Part shown: positions 23,901-35,693 of the stretch, one piece after another
Layout of the letters: every line of letters begins with the position of its first letter
How positions within the stretch are numbered: position 1 is the stretch's first letter
Assembly (NCBI GenBank): GCA_965178125.1
Contig: OZ237744.1
Span: 496,001-560,000 of the forward strand
Direction of reading: 5' to 3'
Length of the DNA stretch: 64,000 bases
Source of the DNA: Bilabrum cf. latius
Taxonomy: Eukaryota; Bigyra: Bicosoecida; Bigyra; Bicosoecida
Translations under genes and position numbers: made by a program
The notes under the pieces: model-generated
Databases searched by the model: none
Told to the model about the DNA's origin: nothing
Seen by the model: only the letters and a program-made list of their open reading frames with translations

Positions 23901-26444
23901 GCCAGCTCCGCCACAGTCTCGTACGCCATGTAGGGATGGACGAGGGAGGCCCCGAAACCAATCAAGCAGGCGATATGGTGGTCCTCCCTCGGTTCAGCAG
24001 ACTCCACGAGGATGGATGCGGCCATGCGCGACTTTGCCTTGATGAGCCCGTGGTGCACCGCACCCACTGCCATGAGCATGGGGATGGGCGCCTTGCTCGG
24101 GCCCACCGCCCTGTCGGACAGCACGAGGTACGACACGTCCTGCGACTTGATGGTCGCGAGTGCCTCGTCCTGCAGCCTCTCCACGGCCCGCTGCAGGCCC
24201 TCTTCGCCCTCGGCCGGGTCAAAGGTTGCGTCCAGCACGTGCGAGCGGAACTCAGGGTGGGACGTGATCCAGTTCATCTGCTGCTCAGTGACGATGGGCG
24301 AAGGCAGCCGGATGAGGAAGGCGGCATGCTGGGACTCCTCCAGGATGCGACCCTTTCTGCCGAATGTGATGTTAAGTGACATCACGCGGCGCTCCAGGAG
24401 CGGATCGATGGGCGGATTTGTGACCTCCGCGAACCGCTGCTTAAAGTAGCGGTAGATGTGCTGGGGGTGGGCAGAGAAGGCCGCGATCGGTGTATCGTCA
24501 CCCATGCTGCCGATGGGCTCGTGGGCCGTGTCCATCATCGGCTTGAAGATGAGCTCCTCGTCCTCCTTGGAGTAGCCGAAAGCCTTCTTGAACCTGACCC
24601 GGTTGTCAAGCCTGTCCTGCACTTCTGGCGCCACCTCTCGCTTCTCTGCATCAGCACGGCGCTTCTCCTCGGCAGGACCAAGCACGCGCATCAAAGTCTT
24701 GGCCGTGACCAGCTGCCCCAGCCCCTTCGTGCTCTGCACCACGTGCTTGATGCTCCGGTTCAGCCAGGACTGGTAGGGCATTCTCCTCGACAGAGAGTGC
24801 TTGATCTCCTCGTTCCGGAGGATGCTGCCCATGCTCCCGTTGCCGTCGCCCACGGTGACTGCCATCATCTCTCCGGGACCTAGGCGGCCGCGTTCTACCA
24901 CGCGCTCCACAGGCAGGTCAACCAGGCCCACCTCAGAGCCGAGGATGACCTTGTCCGATTTCGTGACCCAGTAGCGAAGGGGCCGCAAGCCGTTGCGATC
25001 CATCGTGGCTCCTGCCATCAGCCCGTTAGAGAAACAGATCGCGGCAGGTCCGTCCCACGGCTCCGACAGGGTGCGCTGGTAGTCGTAGTACGCTCGAAGC
25101 GCTGGGTCCATGGTCGTGTCGTTCTCGTGCGCCTCTGGGATGAGCATGCTGATGGCGTTGAGAGGGTCCCTGCCGCTTGCAACCAGCAGCTCGAACATGT
25201 TGTCCAGCGCTGCTGAATCGCTGCCGCCAGGCTAGATGATGGGCTTCAGGTCATCGCTGTTACCCTCTCCGAACAGGTCCGTCTGGAGGGTCTCCTCCCT
25301 CATCTTGACCCAGTTGATGTTCCCCTCCACCGTGTTGAACTCTCCGTTGTGGGCGATGGCGCGGAACGGCTGGGCAGTTGCCCACTGGGGGAACGTGTTG
25401 GTGCTGTAACGCTGGTGGAAGACCGCCAGAGCCGTCTGGAAGTCCGAGTCGTTGAGGTCGGGGAAGAGGTTGCACATGTTGTCCGCAACCACGAGACCCT
25501 TGTAGCACAGAGTCCGATGCGAGAAGCTCGCAGCGTAGAACGGCAGGGCAGCATCGCCATTCGCGATGTGCTGGTCATTCAGCGCCCTGATTTTGTTTTC
25601 GATCTTCTTGCGAGTGATGTAAAGAGCCCTTTCAAACCCGTCGTCGTCGTTCTGGAACCTCGCTGGCCTCTTCATGATCAGCTGCTGGATCTCGGGGAGC
25701 GTGTCGAGAGCGCCGTCACCCAGAGCGAACGTTCCGACCGGGACCCGGCGCCACGCTACCACCTCGATTCCGGCAGCTCCCACGGCCTCTTCAATTGCCG
25801 TCACCATGCCGGCCATCTGGGCAGGCGTCGCACCCGACCTTGCACCCGGCAGGAAGAGCATGCCAACCGCGAGATCGTCGTCTCGCGTGATCTTGTGCCC
25901 GAGACCTTTCGCATCGAGCTTCTTCCGGAAGAAAAGGTGGGGCATTTGCGTCATCAGACCCACCCCGTCACCGGTGAGGCCATCGGCAGCACGCGCTCCT
26001 CTGTGCTCGATGTTCCGCAAGGCCTCCAGAGCCTGCGACACTGTCGTATGCGTCGGAGTTCCTGCATTGAATATTGACAAGAGGTATAGTAGGTTTACTC
26101 GTGTGCGGTAGCAAATCACGCCGAGGAAGCGTTCAGAGAGTAGGTACGATGGTAGCGAAGCGGCGTGGATGCAAGTACGGAAGGTTTGCACGAGCTCATG
26201 AGAGCGACCCCAATAGCGCAAACAGTCTGAGCATCTCACCGGTCAGATCCGCAATGAATCCAGTGCCGCAGCTGTCACGCTCATGCCGAGTGTTGTACAA
26301 GCCTTGGGAGGGCGGACAATTGTCGCGAGACGCCACCTTGCCATCTTTGCCAAAGGTGACAAACCCGCGCCTCGTACGCAGTAAAGTTCCAATTTGACTC
26401 CTCTACAAGACTTTTGAGAAGTAATTTGACCTTATTGTGCGCAT
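20924..26444 (-). CDS. GOGAT: Glutamate synthase, large (alpha-type) polypeptide with organelle presequence, 1,780 residues
   Basis: The model is complement(join(20924..26061,26240..26444)), 1,781 codons ending in TGA. The 178-nt intron has a GTGAGA donor and a TGCAG acceptor. The first 40 residues are rich in Arg and Ser and nearly lack acids, like a mitochondrial or plastid presequence. Next comes the class II amidotransferase domain with the catalytic Cys59 in D-S-C-G-T-G-F, then the central domain and the FMN synthase domain. The 3Fe-4S cluster motif is C-x5-C-H-x-N-x-C-P-V-G. The gltB-type C-terminal beta-helix domain follows. Five TAGs are in frame. One at 21788-21790 (residue 1493) sits on the conserved Gln of G-x-A-G-Q-S-F-G-A-F. 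No NAD(P)H-binding beta-subunit domain follows, so it is either ferredoxin-dependent or needs a separate small subunit. It makes two glutamates from glutamine and 2-oxoglutarate. Confidence 0.93.
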
Positions 26445-27294
26445 TGCCATTCCTTTTCTGATTCACTGCGATGGTACAGGGCAGCTGACGCGTCGTGAAA
26501 GTGGGACACTCGAACACGCTTTTCTGAGCAAATAAGTCATAGAATCGAAAGAATCCTGAAGAGATAAGATGCTACATTCTGATAGAAAACTTACGTATGT
26601 GCTATTTAGAGAAAAATAGCCAAGCACAGGGAGAAATGTGCCGTACGAGCAACTGCAAGACGTGTCTCCGGATCTTTATTGCTCCGGATTTGCGTTGCAA
26701 CCACCACCCAAGTACCGGCGTAATTATTGGCCGAGCCTTCAGTCAGCAATATCTTCGACCACTGCGACAAATAGTGTTTGTACGACGTAGAGTACTTTGG
26801 CTGGTCCAGCTACAGCCAGCCGCTGGTCCCACATGACCCACGATGGCATGCTCGCGATCCAGGCACCTGCCTCCCCATGCCCCAGCTCGCACAGTCGTTC
26901 GTCGCATGAGCCCACCACACATGCTCCCGAAAACGACACCACAAACATGGCACACGTGCCCACAAATGATGAATCGCTCGCTGCGCGTCCCAGTTGATGA
27001 GGGCGAGGAGGCTGATCAAAATGCGCACCCTTATGCACATACCAATGCCGGGCGAAGGCACGAGCTCGCGGCTTGCCATCGGGCCTGGGCCCAGACCAAG
27101 GCGATACCGCGTATGCGGGGCGGCGTGCCGCCAGCACAACAACAAGAAGAAAGTCGTTCAATCGTCACGTCATCATCACCTTCGAGACCTGGCAGGCAGT
27201 ATATTTGTAATTCTTCTTTCATTTTTATCACCAATTCGGAGCTGAATATTGGAGCTGAGCCTGCAGGAACTACCTAGACGTCGTAGTCTATAGA
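26445..27294. other. Intergenic region between divergent genes, containing a gene fragment
   Basis: This AT-rich spacer lies between the divergent GOGAT and coiled-coil genes and presumably holds both promoters. Apart from the decayed copy at 26808-27103 I see no gene, RNA or clear motif. Confidence 0.5.
26808..27103 (-). pseudogene. Inverted, truncated copy of the C-terminal part of the surface-protein gene
   Basis: Read on the minus strand, this segment is nearly identical to 33355-33743 of the surface-protein gene. It has two changes: an internal deletion of roughly 120 bases (the parent stretch around 33484-33600 is missing), and a frameshift within the W-H-V-H-K-G-V-H region. The match begins and ends abruptly, with no coding context on either side. 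I read it as a dead partial duplication. It could instead be the end of a small paralogue with unrecognised exons. Confidence 0.65.
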
Positions 27295-28788
27295 ATGGAT
27301 GTCAATGACGGAGTATCTCCTCGACTAGTGCCTTCTTCGGATTCCAAACCCATGTACGGAGGCCATGAAGCTCGCTTGCGCTAGTCAATAGAGCAAAGCG
27401 CGGAGGCCTTGAGACAAATTGAAGCCACCCACTTACAGGAGCTAAGCGAACTCACATCTGAGCACTAGCACGCAGTATACAGGGTTGAGAATGTCAAGGT
27501 GAAATGCAATGATTATATTGACCGATCAGCCAGCCAGCTAGTGGATGCTGCTATGGAGGCAAGCAGACAGACGCTGACTCCCGCAGAACTGGCTGCAGGC
27601 CAAGTAGCCGAGACACAATAGCGCTTGCAACTAGAAAAGGAGCACATTGAAAATTTAGAGCAAGAAATCCAGAAGGAGTTAAGAAGTATGAAAGAGTTGA
27701 AAGCCATGATAGATCATCGAATCGAAGACGCCGTCGCGCTGAAGGACCGCACATCAGAATCAGTGGTGAGAAAGCGCACGACTTTGAGGGCCCAATAGTC
27801 ACTAGACAACGGACCCTTCTTGTTCTTTTAGTCTGTCCTATTTTTGCCACCACAGGACAACGTGTCTCCTGAGGAGCTCGAAGTGCTCCGTCAAAGGCAG
27901 CAGGCACTCGATCACATCGCAGCCGCAAGCAAGGGCAGCGCATCCGTCCTCGCGGCGACCTGGAACTCAGAACTTGCCCAGCTTAAGAACGCTGTGGATG
28001 GCCAGTATGCTGTTCGTGTTCGATCGATGAAGCCGGTCAAGGAACAGCTCGCCAAATACACTGACACAGCAAGAGCACGAGCAAGGCGAGTGGCCGGCAA
28101 AATCGCGGATGAGGCGGGGCTTGCATATGACCGACATCTAGCACGGGCAGTCAAAGACATTGCTACCATACAGAAAGGTTCAAGAAGTCGGGATCAAGGC
28201 CCCTTGGGGCCCGCTGCATCCAGTTCTGTGGAGGCAGCAGACGGAGGCACCAATGCAACAGATGGGGCACCTGCCCCTGACAGGGAGGCAGCTGATGCGA
28301 GTCTGATTGTCGCACACCTCACAGGTCGAGAGGTCATGTCCGCCGGGTCTGCCACTTCGCTGCGGCGAGAGGCCCTCGAGTCCTGGGCGGGGATGCCCGG
28401 CCACTCCTCTGCTGCCGAAGAGGCCATGCTCAAAGCAATTGTCGCCTCATCCGTGGCTTGCATGCCAGCCGAGAAGTTGCTTCGAGCGAGGGCGCTCGCA
28501 GATGCCGAAGCAGACCGTCTCGCTGCCGTCGTCACTGCCAGGACACTGGTTGCAACCATCGAGAGCCACCGAGCGCGCCTGGAGCAGGGAGAGGGGCAAG
28601 ATGCCGGCGTCCAGGGCAGTGCTCGTACTGCTGCTCCATCTGCTGACAGTATTGCAGCGGCTGCAGCGCTCAGCAAATCGGCGCAGTAGCTGCGCGATGT
28701 TTCCCGCATGTACCAGCAGGTCTTCGGCCGGGGGCTTGATTCGAGCGTTGCGGGGGTCGAAGAGGCTGCGAGAATCTCATTCGATTGA
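27295..28788 (+). CDS. Coiled-coil protein of unknown function, 467 residues
   Basis: The model is join(27295..27765,27856..28788), 468 codons ending in TGA. The 90-nt phase-0 intron has a GTGAGA donor and a pyrimidine-rich CACAG acceptor. Exon 1 contains three TAGs and is invisible under the standard code. With TAG as Gln it reads as a continuous heptad-rich, Glu/Gln/Lys-rich coiled coil (for example L-E-K-E-H-I-E-N-L-E-Q-E-I). Exon 2 begins D-N-V-S-P-E-E-L-E-V and continues helical, with Ala-rich stretches and one more TAG near the end. There is no signal peptide. The C-terminal half recalls mitofilin-like helical proteins, but I cannot support that assignment. Confidence 0.75.
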
Positions 28789-28998
28789 AATATAAGTGTC
28801 TTGGGCCATACTTTGCGCCACAGTCATTGGCCTATGGGGCTCAGGTGATGAGGCTGCATGCACATCTCTGCAGTGCTGCCCCACCGTGCCACCAATTTGA
28901 AGAGACGGCAGCCTGGCGAAGATGAAGAAATCCATCCACGGGGCAGAACCATTTTCGCATAAAACTCGGTAGAATTTAGAATTATTGCCCTGCATTGT

Positions 28999-31900
28999 AT
29001 GTATTCGGTCTTTTTGATACAATGTATTGCAGTTGCTTGCTTTCAGTTGTCATTATCGGATAGGATTGATGCTAAATCAAGCATTCTTGATGCTATCGCA
29101 AGAAGTGGTCCATAGCTTCTCATTGCTGAATCAAACAGAAATTGCAACACGTCATACGCCAACAATAACGGCTTGGTATGCAACGGTGAGATGGGTATGT
29201 TGCTTTTTTCCAATTGATGCCCGGATCTGGTCATGCACGGGTCTAACTGCATGGACGTTAGTGGTTTCGGCAATCCAAACGCTGTGCGTTCTCGATCCCG
29301 TCTCCTTGAGAAAACGATGATACCATTCAGCCACATGTAATCTAATCCACTGCTGCAGGAACCGTCGTGGCCGTGCCTGGCCCAGTCGCTCTCGGTGTCG
29401 CTGGCATCGCCAACCGGACGGCAAGAGTCCTGTCTCCCACCATGGCCAGAATCGACCGGTCCCGCGAGGTGGGCGACTGCCGACTGCAGATGCAGTCCTG
29501 GCAGGGCTCGCAGCACTTCTAGTCCGTGCAGCGGTGGCAATGGCCGGGAGCCACCCCGGGCCAGCGCGCCGATTCACCCGGCCAGGCGCTTGGGCTGATG
29601 GCGGCTGACGGGGGAGCCACTCCAGCGGGCAACTCGCCGAGGGAGCCTGACTGGATCGGGCTGGGGCAGGAGCCCCGTCCGTCTAGCCTGCATCCGCCCA
29701 CACGGTCCGTGGAGCCGTGGACGGAGGAGGCGTGGGTGCTCATCGTGGACACTGCACCCTCGCCCAAGTGCGGTGGCTAGTGTCTCCTGAACGGAGGCAC
29801 CCTTGTGAGCGGGTATCGGCGGTATCCGGACAGCACGGTTGGAACGTATGGGCTGGTGGATGGGGCCTACAAGCCGAAGTACAACCAGAGCCGGGCGGAG
29901 TGGGCGCCGGTCGGGACGTTAGACAACAGCGGCACTTTCAGGTATCGAGATCTGTGGACGATCGAATCACGTGTAGCGATGGGCATGCGGCTCGAGTCGA
30001 GCTTATCGTTCAAAGAGCGGTACCCTTAGTATTTGGCCCAGGTGTATGTGGCTCCTCGCGACATGTACACCAACGTGAACATGCCCTGCGCTGTGCCCGT
30101 GCAAGCCAACGACACGCTGAGGCAGCTGACTGTGTGGCCAAGGAGGCCGAACGCATCAACGTGGATGGGGAGTCAGCCCATCACGACGAGGAGTACACGG
30201 GTCCACGAAGCCGTGAAAGGACGGACAGCAAGCTGCGCGCCAGAAATAGCTGAACGACAAGCAGGTACACCTTCCTGGTTTCCGTACCGTCCAGAAGAAT
30301 CTCAGAAATGGTACATCGGGAGCGGTTGTGCGCAAACTTTCAGTGCAAATGGTAACACGGAGCTTCTGGGCCACGGATTTGGCCTAACAAATCGCTGGCA
30401 TCAGGTAAGATATGATGCACATGCACTAGGTGGCATCAACACTATTTCTGCTGCTCATGGACAGCAGCCATGCCCTCTTTATCGGCTCCAACTTGATTCT
30501 GCAGGTGATCTCCACAGTCTACCCACCCGGCACCATCGCTGTGTTGCCGGCAAGGGGGATGCCGCCTGCACTAAACAAAGGCCCTTTCAACAACTACAGC
30601 AAGAATGTGCAGGGCGATGACGCTGGGACGTACATGTGGAGACTCAATCGACACCATGTCATTCAGACTTACGCTGACCTCCCTACCAGGCCAAGCGGCG
30701 CTGAAGGTTTTCCTCGTTTAAACGGCCAAGAAGGCAACACATGGTGCGTCTATGCTTAGAAGCCCGGCATGGGCAACCCGACTTTCGCAAGCATCACCGT
30801 GCTCATCGATGAGCCCGAATGCATCGCATCCAGATCGTGCTCACCGTACATCCCGCCAAGCCTCCGATACAACCCCGACGACAACATTGGTCACGTGCAG
30901 GACTGGTTCATGCGCAATTTCACATCCATCCCTACGCCCTACAGGGCGCCTCGATTAGGATGCTCAGTGGCGTACTTCCTCGACGATGACAAGTACACCA
31001 GCGACCTGCTTCCATTCGACCTGCCAGCCGGCGCGCCCAACCGCATGGCCTACCTCGCCGGTCAGTACGGGGCGCGGTATCCCGCCAAGCAGGCTGGCGG
31101 CAGAGGCAACATCTCGCTGGGTGCTCCTGCTGCTTTCCCGTCCGGCCCTGTGTGGGGCCAGCTGGAGTATACCTCCCACATTCAGGGTCCTGTGGCAAGG
31201 TATCGAGGGGCGGCCTTCCATCGCTTGGTGGCGCCGGCACCGCGGCATTCTCTGCCTGTTATCGAGGGCGGGCGATGGCGGTGCAACCTTACGGACGCGG
31301 TGGGGTCGTACTACACGAGGCCCGTGTGTCGCGCAGAATGCTTCGATCCGCAGCGCTTGCCTGTGGATGTTGGGCTGGAGCAGTGGAGGGCTGGAGGGCG
31401 TGTGGGCGCTGACGGCTGGCAGCTGGTGGCATCTGTGAGTCGAGTGTGGTGGTCGTCGTGGCTGGGCTGGCCGGTCCTGCAGCAGGATGCGTCCATCTCA
31501 CCCCGGATGGACCACATGCCGGCAGGAGCACCTGTGCGACTGCATCGCAGGTACAAGGCAGGTGTGGGTCCGTCCTATCTGCAGTCCGGTGCAGGCCCCA
31601 GCGAGGCCACAATGCCCGGCCGGCCCAGCATGCGGTGCGAGCGCGACGTGGATCGAGGGTGGTCATGGTCGTATGATAGCGCGTGGGCCCGCAGGTCGCC
31701 GCTGGGCAAGGCCACTGTGCGCTTCCAGCTGCGCTTCGACCGCAACACGTGGCCGCCGGCACAGACGCTGACGCCGGAGCAGGTGGACCCGCCTGGACTG
31801 GCGTACCCGTCGCCATCGGCGGCTCAGCTGCACGCGCTGGTCGTGGAGCTGCAGGCAGACGTGAACGATGTGCTGGGCGAGTGGGATCCCAGCCTGATGC

Positions 31901-33807
31901 TGCCAGGTACTGTGAACTGGAATGGGCAAGCGTGGGACGGTGTGCAGCCGTGGGAGGGCGGTAGTCCAGATCCGGGAGACGATGTGCGCAGCATAGATGT
32001 GCGGGTGTTGGATGTGCAATACGAGCCCATGCCATCGCCATCGCCGACCGCAGGACCGGGTGGTGCCGATCGCAACCAGTCCGAGATCTATGAGGTCCCG
32101 CTGACCCGTCCACCGGTGGTGCCCATGGTGGTGTCGGTGGAAGTGGACATCCCGCCCACGCCACTAGCCAGGCTGAAGCCGTGGCTGTCCCAGCGAGCTC
32201 GCAGTCCAGGCGCTGTGGCAGATGCGCTGGGTGGCATCCTGCGTGGCACCTGCAAGGGTTGTGCCAATGGCGTGTGGCTTGGCGCCACGGATGCATCATC
32301 TGTGTCTGTCAGTGTGCAGCTGCCGTGTCTGTCAGTGGGCCATGGTGCGTCATCAGTGTCGTGCGGGGGAGGCTGGTCAGGAGCAGCTCATGATCCATCC
32401 ACGTGGCTGCAGCTGTGTTTGTTCCTGAGCTGTTTGCTAGTTGCAGCTCTGCTGCTGTGGCAACTTGAGTCCTTTAAATAGGCCGGTGCCGTATCAGTGG
32501 AAGGCAGTTTCGCCTAGATTTCATCCCCACAGCAGAGTCAGGCCTTTGATGAGTCAGCTGGGGTGCATTCCTCGGCAAGTAAAGAGCTCTCACCCGATGA
32601 TAGCGTTTCTGGCTTGTTTCATGGCTTGACGCAGAGCTCTGAAAGAAGAGTTCTATCACCAATGCCGCACGTATCCCTATCCTCTGCATCGAGCTTACTT
32701 GTTGACGATCTGCCTAGCCCCAATTCCGGTTGGCTGGATAGTCTGATTCCTGCCGTTGGCTTGGCTCGCTGGCTTCAGGTGCCTTTCGTAGTCGCCGGTC
32801 TCGCTCAAGCGAACATTTCGCTAGCTGCCTTGGTATTTGGGTGCGTGCATGCACTGACGCAGGCTGCTCGGATAGCACTGTGGGTCACTTGCAGTTCAGA
32901 CGTTGTGTCTATGACAAGCGGGCAGGAACTCGTCAGCAACCGGGTTCAAGCCCTGTCTGTCGATTTATCGGGAGGGATTCAGGAAGACCAATCACCTGCC
33001 CTGTGTTTGGTCGATTCGGAAGCAACCGATGCCTAGAGCAGACTGAAACGGGCCGATTCTCGTCATGACCACACGGCAGTGCCCTCCAACCTAGACTAGA
33101 GTCCCTAGCAACTGGACTCGCGTTGTTTTCCCAACAGCACCTCCGCTAAGGTTGCCAGGGCGTGCGAGACGACGACGCGAAGGTATACGTTGTAGAGATA
33201 CGCGACCCATAGTAGTAATGATCGTGGTACAGATGACTCGCGAGTACATCGTAGCATGGAAGGGCCCAGTGGGGGTGACTCGATCTCACCGAGGATGGCA
33301 GACGGCTTGCACACGTGTACCCCACACTGCTGCACCCACCCTGTCGACGTGCATGACCCTTGGTCTGGGCCCGATGGCAAGCCGCGAGCTCGTGCTTTCG
33401 CCCGGCATTGGCATGTGCATAAGGGCGTGCACATCTTGATCAGCCTCCTCGCCCTCATCAACTGGGACGCGCAGCGGCTCATGTGGGCACGTGTGTCAGC
33501 TGCCACGGATCCTCCAGGGACCGATCCCCGAACCGTGCAGCGACTGAGGGCTCAAGTCGCGTCTGTGTCTCGGTGGATGCTGTGGCTGGAAGCGTTGTGC
33601 ATGGTGTTTGTGGTGTCATTTTCGGGAGCATGTGTGGTGGGCTCATGCGACGAACGGCTGTGCGAGCTGGGGCATGGGGAGGCAGGTGCCTGGATCGCGA
33701 GCATGCCATCGTGGGTCATGTGGGACCAGCGCTTGGCAGTGGTGGGTGTTCCGTTGTTGCTGCAGGCTGTATACTTCGTGGTGTAGCTGGGTCTGTCTTG
33801 CCTGTGA
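28999..33807 (+). CDS. Large secretory/membrane protein with several C-terminal membrane segments, 1,536 residues
   Basis: The model is join(28999..29185,29359..30404,30430..33807), 1,537 codons ending in TGA. Exon 1 starts with a signal peptide (M-Y-S-V-F-L-I-Q-C-I-A-V-A-C-F) and contains a TAG. Intron 1 (173 nt, GTGAGA...TGCAG) splits a Gly codon. Intron 2 would be only 25 nt and is listed separately. Twelve TAGs are in frame. About 1,130 residues of Cys-, Pro- and Trp-containing ectodomain with N-glycosylation sequons are followed by hydrophobic segments. These include L-C-L-F-L-S-C-L-L-V-A-A-L-L-L-W, a pair near 32720-32900, one at about 33430 and two near 33590-33790. The topology looks like an extracellular domain plus about five membrane passes. 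I recognise no family. Part of the 3' end is duplicated in inverted orientation at 26808-27103. Confidence 0.7.
30405..30429 (+). other. Candidate 25-nt micro-intron
   Basis: The frame used from 29359 (0 mod 3) must change to the frame used to 33807 (1 mod 3). A GTAAGA donor at 30405 and a CACTAG acceptor ending at 30429 make the change exactly, in phase 0. Both flanks read as plausible protein. It is far shorter than the other introns here (75-178 nt), so an undetected larger intron or a sequence error remains possible. Confidence 0.4.
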
Positions 33808-33937
33808 TGGCAACGTTCTATGACCCTGTCGGGTGTGCATGCAAGCCGTGTCGTATCCACTGCGCTTCAAATCTCTTCTCTACTATGCTATGATCTTGGC
33901 ACGCATCACAAGGCAATGCAAGTACATGGCTGTGTCC

Positions 33938-35693
33938 TCAGTCGCTCTTTCCCGCACCGCTTGCAGGCCCGTCACTGCTGGCGCTTGCAGAGCCCCCACC
34001 TGCGCCTTCCTCTTCTGCATCCTTCTTCAGGCCCAGTCTAGACATGTCGGCCGGAGAGGCACGGACCTTCTTCGGGCGCTCCTCGCCGTGGTAGGTGAAC
34101 CGAAAGCCGACATTCTCGGACAGCCGATCCAGCAGTACATCGCCAAATGCCGTGGCAGGGGTAAGGTACCCGCCACCGTGCACAGCCCGACCGGGTATCT
34201 TGTCGCCGTCCTGCGCCAGAGACAGAGCGCACTCTGCCAGCATCTGCGCCGTCAGGAAATATCCCGGATCGCCGTCAGCAGTCAAGGTCGCGAAAACAAG
34301 AGCTGGCGTGCTGCTGGCCTCGTCTTCGGCCTTCGAGGATGCCGCTTCGCCATCCGCTGCCTTGCCCACCTCTGCAGCGTACGTGTAGTTCAGGAAACCG
34401 GTCCTCATGGTCTCGAAGTCCGGACCATCGCCGCTCTTGGGGAGGTACCGCTTCAGAATGCAGCGGGTGCATGGCATGGCGAGGCCGATCACGGCAGCAG
34501 CAGTACCGCCGGCGATGGACACGGCGGTCAAGAGGGAAGAGGTCTGCATGCGCTCCTGATACTCGAACGGAGTGCCCGTGGGGCTGTACCGGTGCGCGGG
34601 CCCCTGGCCGGCAGCGATGGCAGCGGACCGGAGCACGACCCTGCAGTTGACAGGGGCCATGATGAAGGGTGCCCCGTACGAGTCGAGGGCAGGGACCCAC
34701 CCAGGCGCGGCCGCATCGGTGGGTTTCTTGAGGATCCTGCCGAACTCCTCCCGGGACACAGGCTCCATCTCCCCTGCGCTGCTGCCCCTGCTGCTCGATC
34801 GAGGACGAGAGGATGCCTGACCAGCGGCACTTGAGCTTGCGGCATCGCTCTCCTTGGACTCCTCCTTGCCCTCCGCTCTGGCAGCTGCATCGATTGGATG
34901 GACGGCGGCCCTCTTCTCGCACTCCTGGATCATGGCGAAGGGATTCGTCAGGTGCTTCCGCAGGCTCTTGTCGGAGGTCTCCATGAGGTTCAGGCCAGAT
35001 GCAATGGTTCCGCCGCTGACACCGCCCTTTGCGCTCACGCCGGCCATGACAGAGGTGGGCAAGAGCTGCCGCTTCCGCATCTCGCGCACGAGGAAGTAGG
35101 TGCCCATATCAGCCGGGACGCTGTCCATGCCGCAGAGGCTCACAAGCAGGGCCCCATTCTTCTTGGCCTCAGCTCCATACTTTTCGATCATGTTGTGAAC
35201 CCATGGCGTCTCGCCAGTGATGTCGCAGTAGCTCGTTCCAAGCCTGGCGCAGGCGGCGATGAGGGGTTCGCCGTACAAGGCGTACGGACCAACGGTTGAG
35301 ACAACCTGGGAGCCAAAATGGAATTAAATGATGCATGCATAATGATGAGCGATTCAAAGTAGGATTATATCAGCCTAAACAAGGTGCGGCGATTGCGATC
35401 TGGTGACGTGGACTTTGTGCTGCACTCTGTGTACTTACAACCCTGGTCTTTTCGACCATACTAAACACAGACTCATCATTGCTGGAGTCTGCTACAATAA
35501 TGTCAGCGGAGGAAGCACCGGCGTCCTCGCGAACGGCCTCCAGCCGGCTAGAAGACCTGCCAGCGATTGCCCATCGGAACGATGCAGGAACTTGCCTTGC
35601 AATGTACCTGGTCAGAAGCTTTCCAGTAAAACCAGTGGCACCATATACTACGAGATCATATGCACGCTTGCCTGCTGCGGAAGCTCCTTTCAT
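33938..35693 (-). CDS. SCCPDH: Saccharopine-dehydrogenase-like oxidoreductase (SCCPDH family), 540 residues
   Basis: The model is complement(join(33938..35305,35439..35693)), 541 codons ending in TGA. The 133-nt phase-0 intron has a GTAAGT donor and a CCCAG acceptor. The N-terminus carries a Rossmann dinucleotide-binding motif V-V-Y-G-A-T-G-F-T-G-K, followed by W-A-I-A-G-R-S. The exon junction restores V-S-T-V-G-P-Y-A-L-Y-G-E-P-L, and C-D-I-T-G-E comes next. All are typical of trans-acting enoyl-reductase/SCCPDH proteins. A hydrophobic stretch near residues 330-350 (V-S-I-A-G-G-T-A-A-A-V-I-G-L) fits the family's membrane or lipid-droplet association. An ATG 20 codons upstream (35753) is an alternative start. 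The physiological substrate is uncertain. The gene contains no TAG. Confidence 0.88.

Noticed and set aside
32930-32960. tRNA-like B-box (GGTTCAAGCCC)
   Set aside because: There is no matching acceptor stem or D-arm around it, and it lies inside the surface-protein coding frame.
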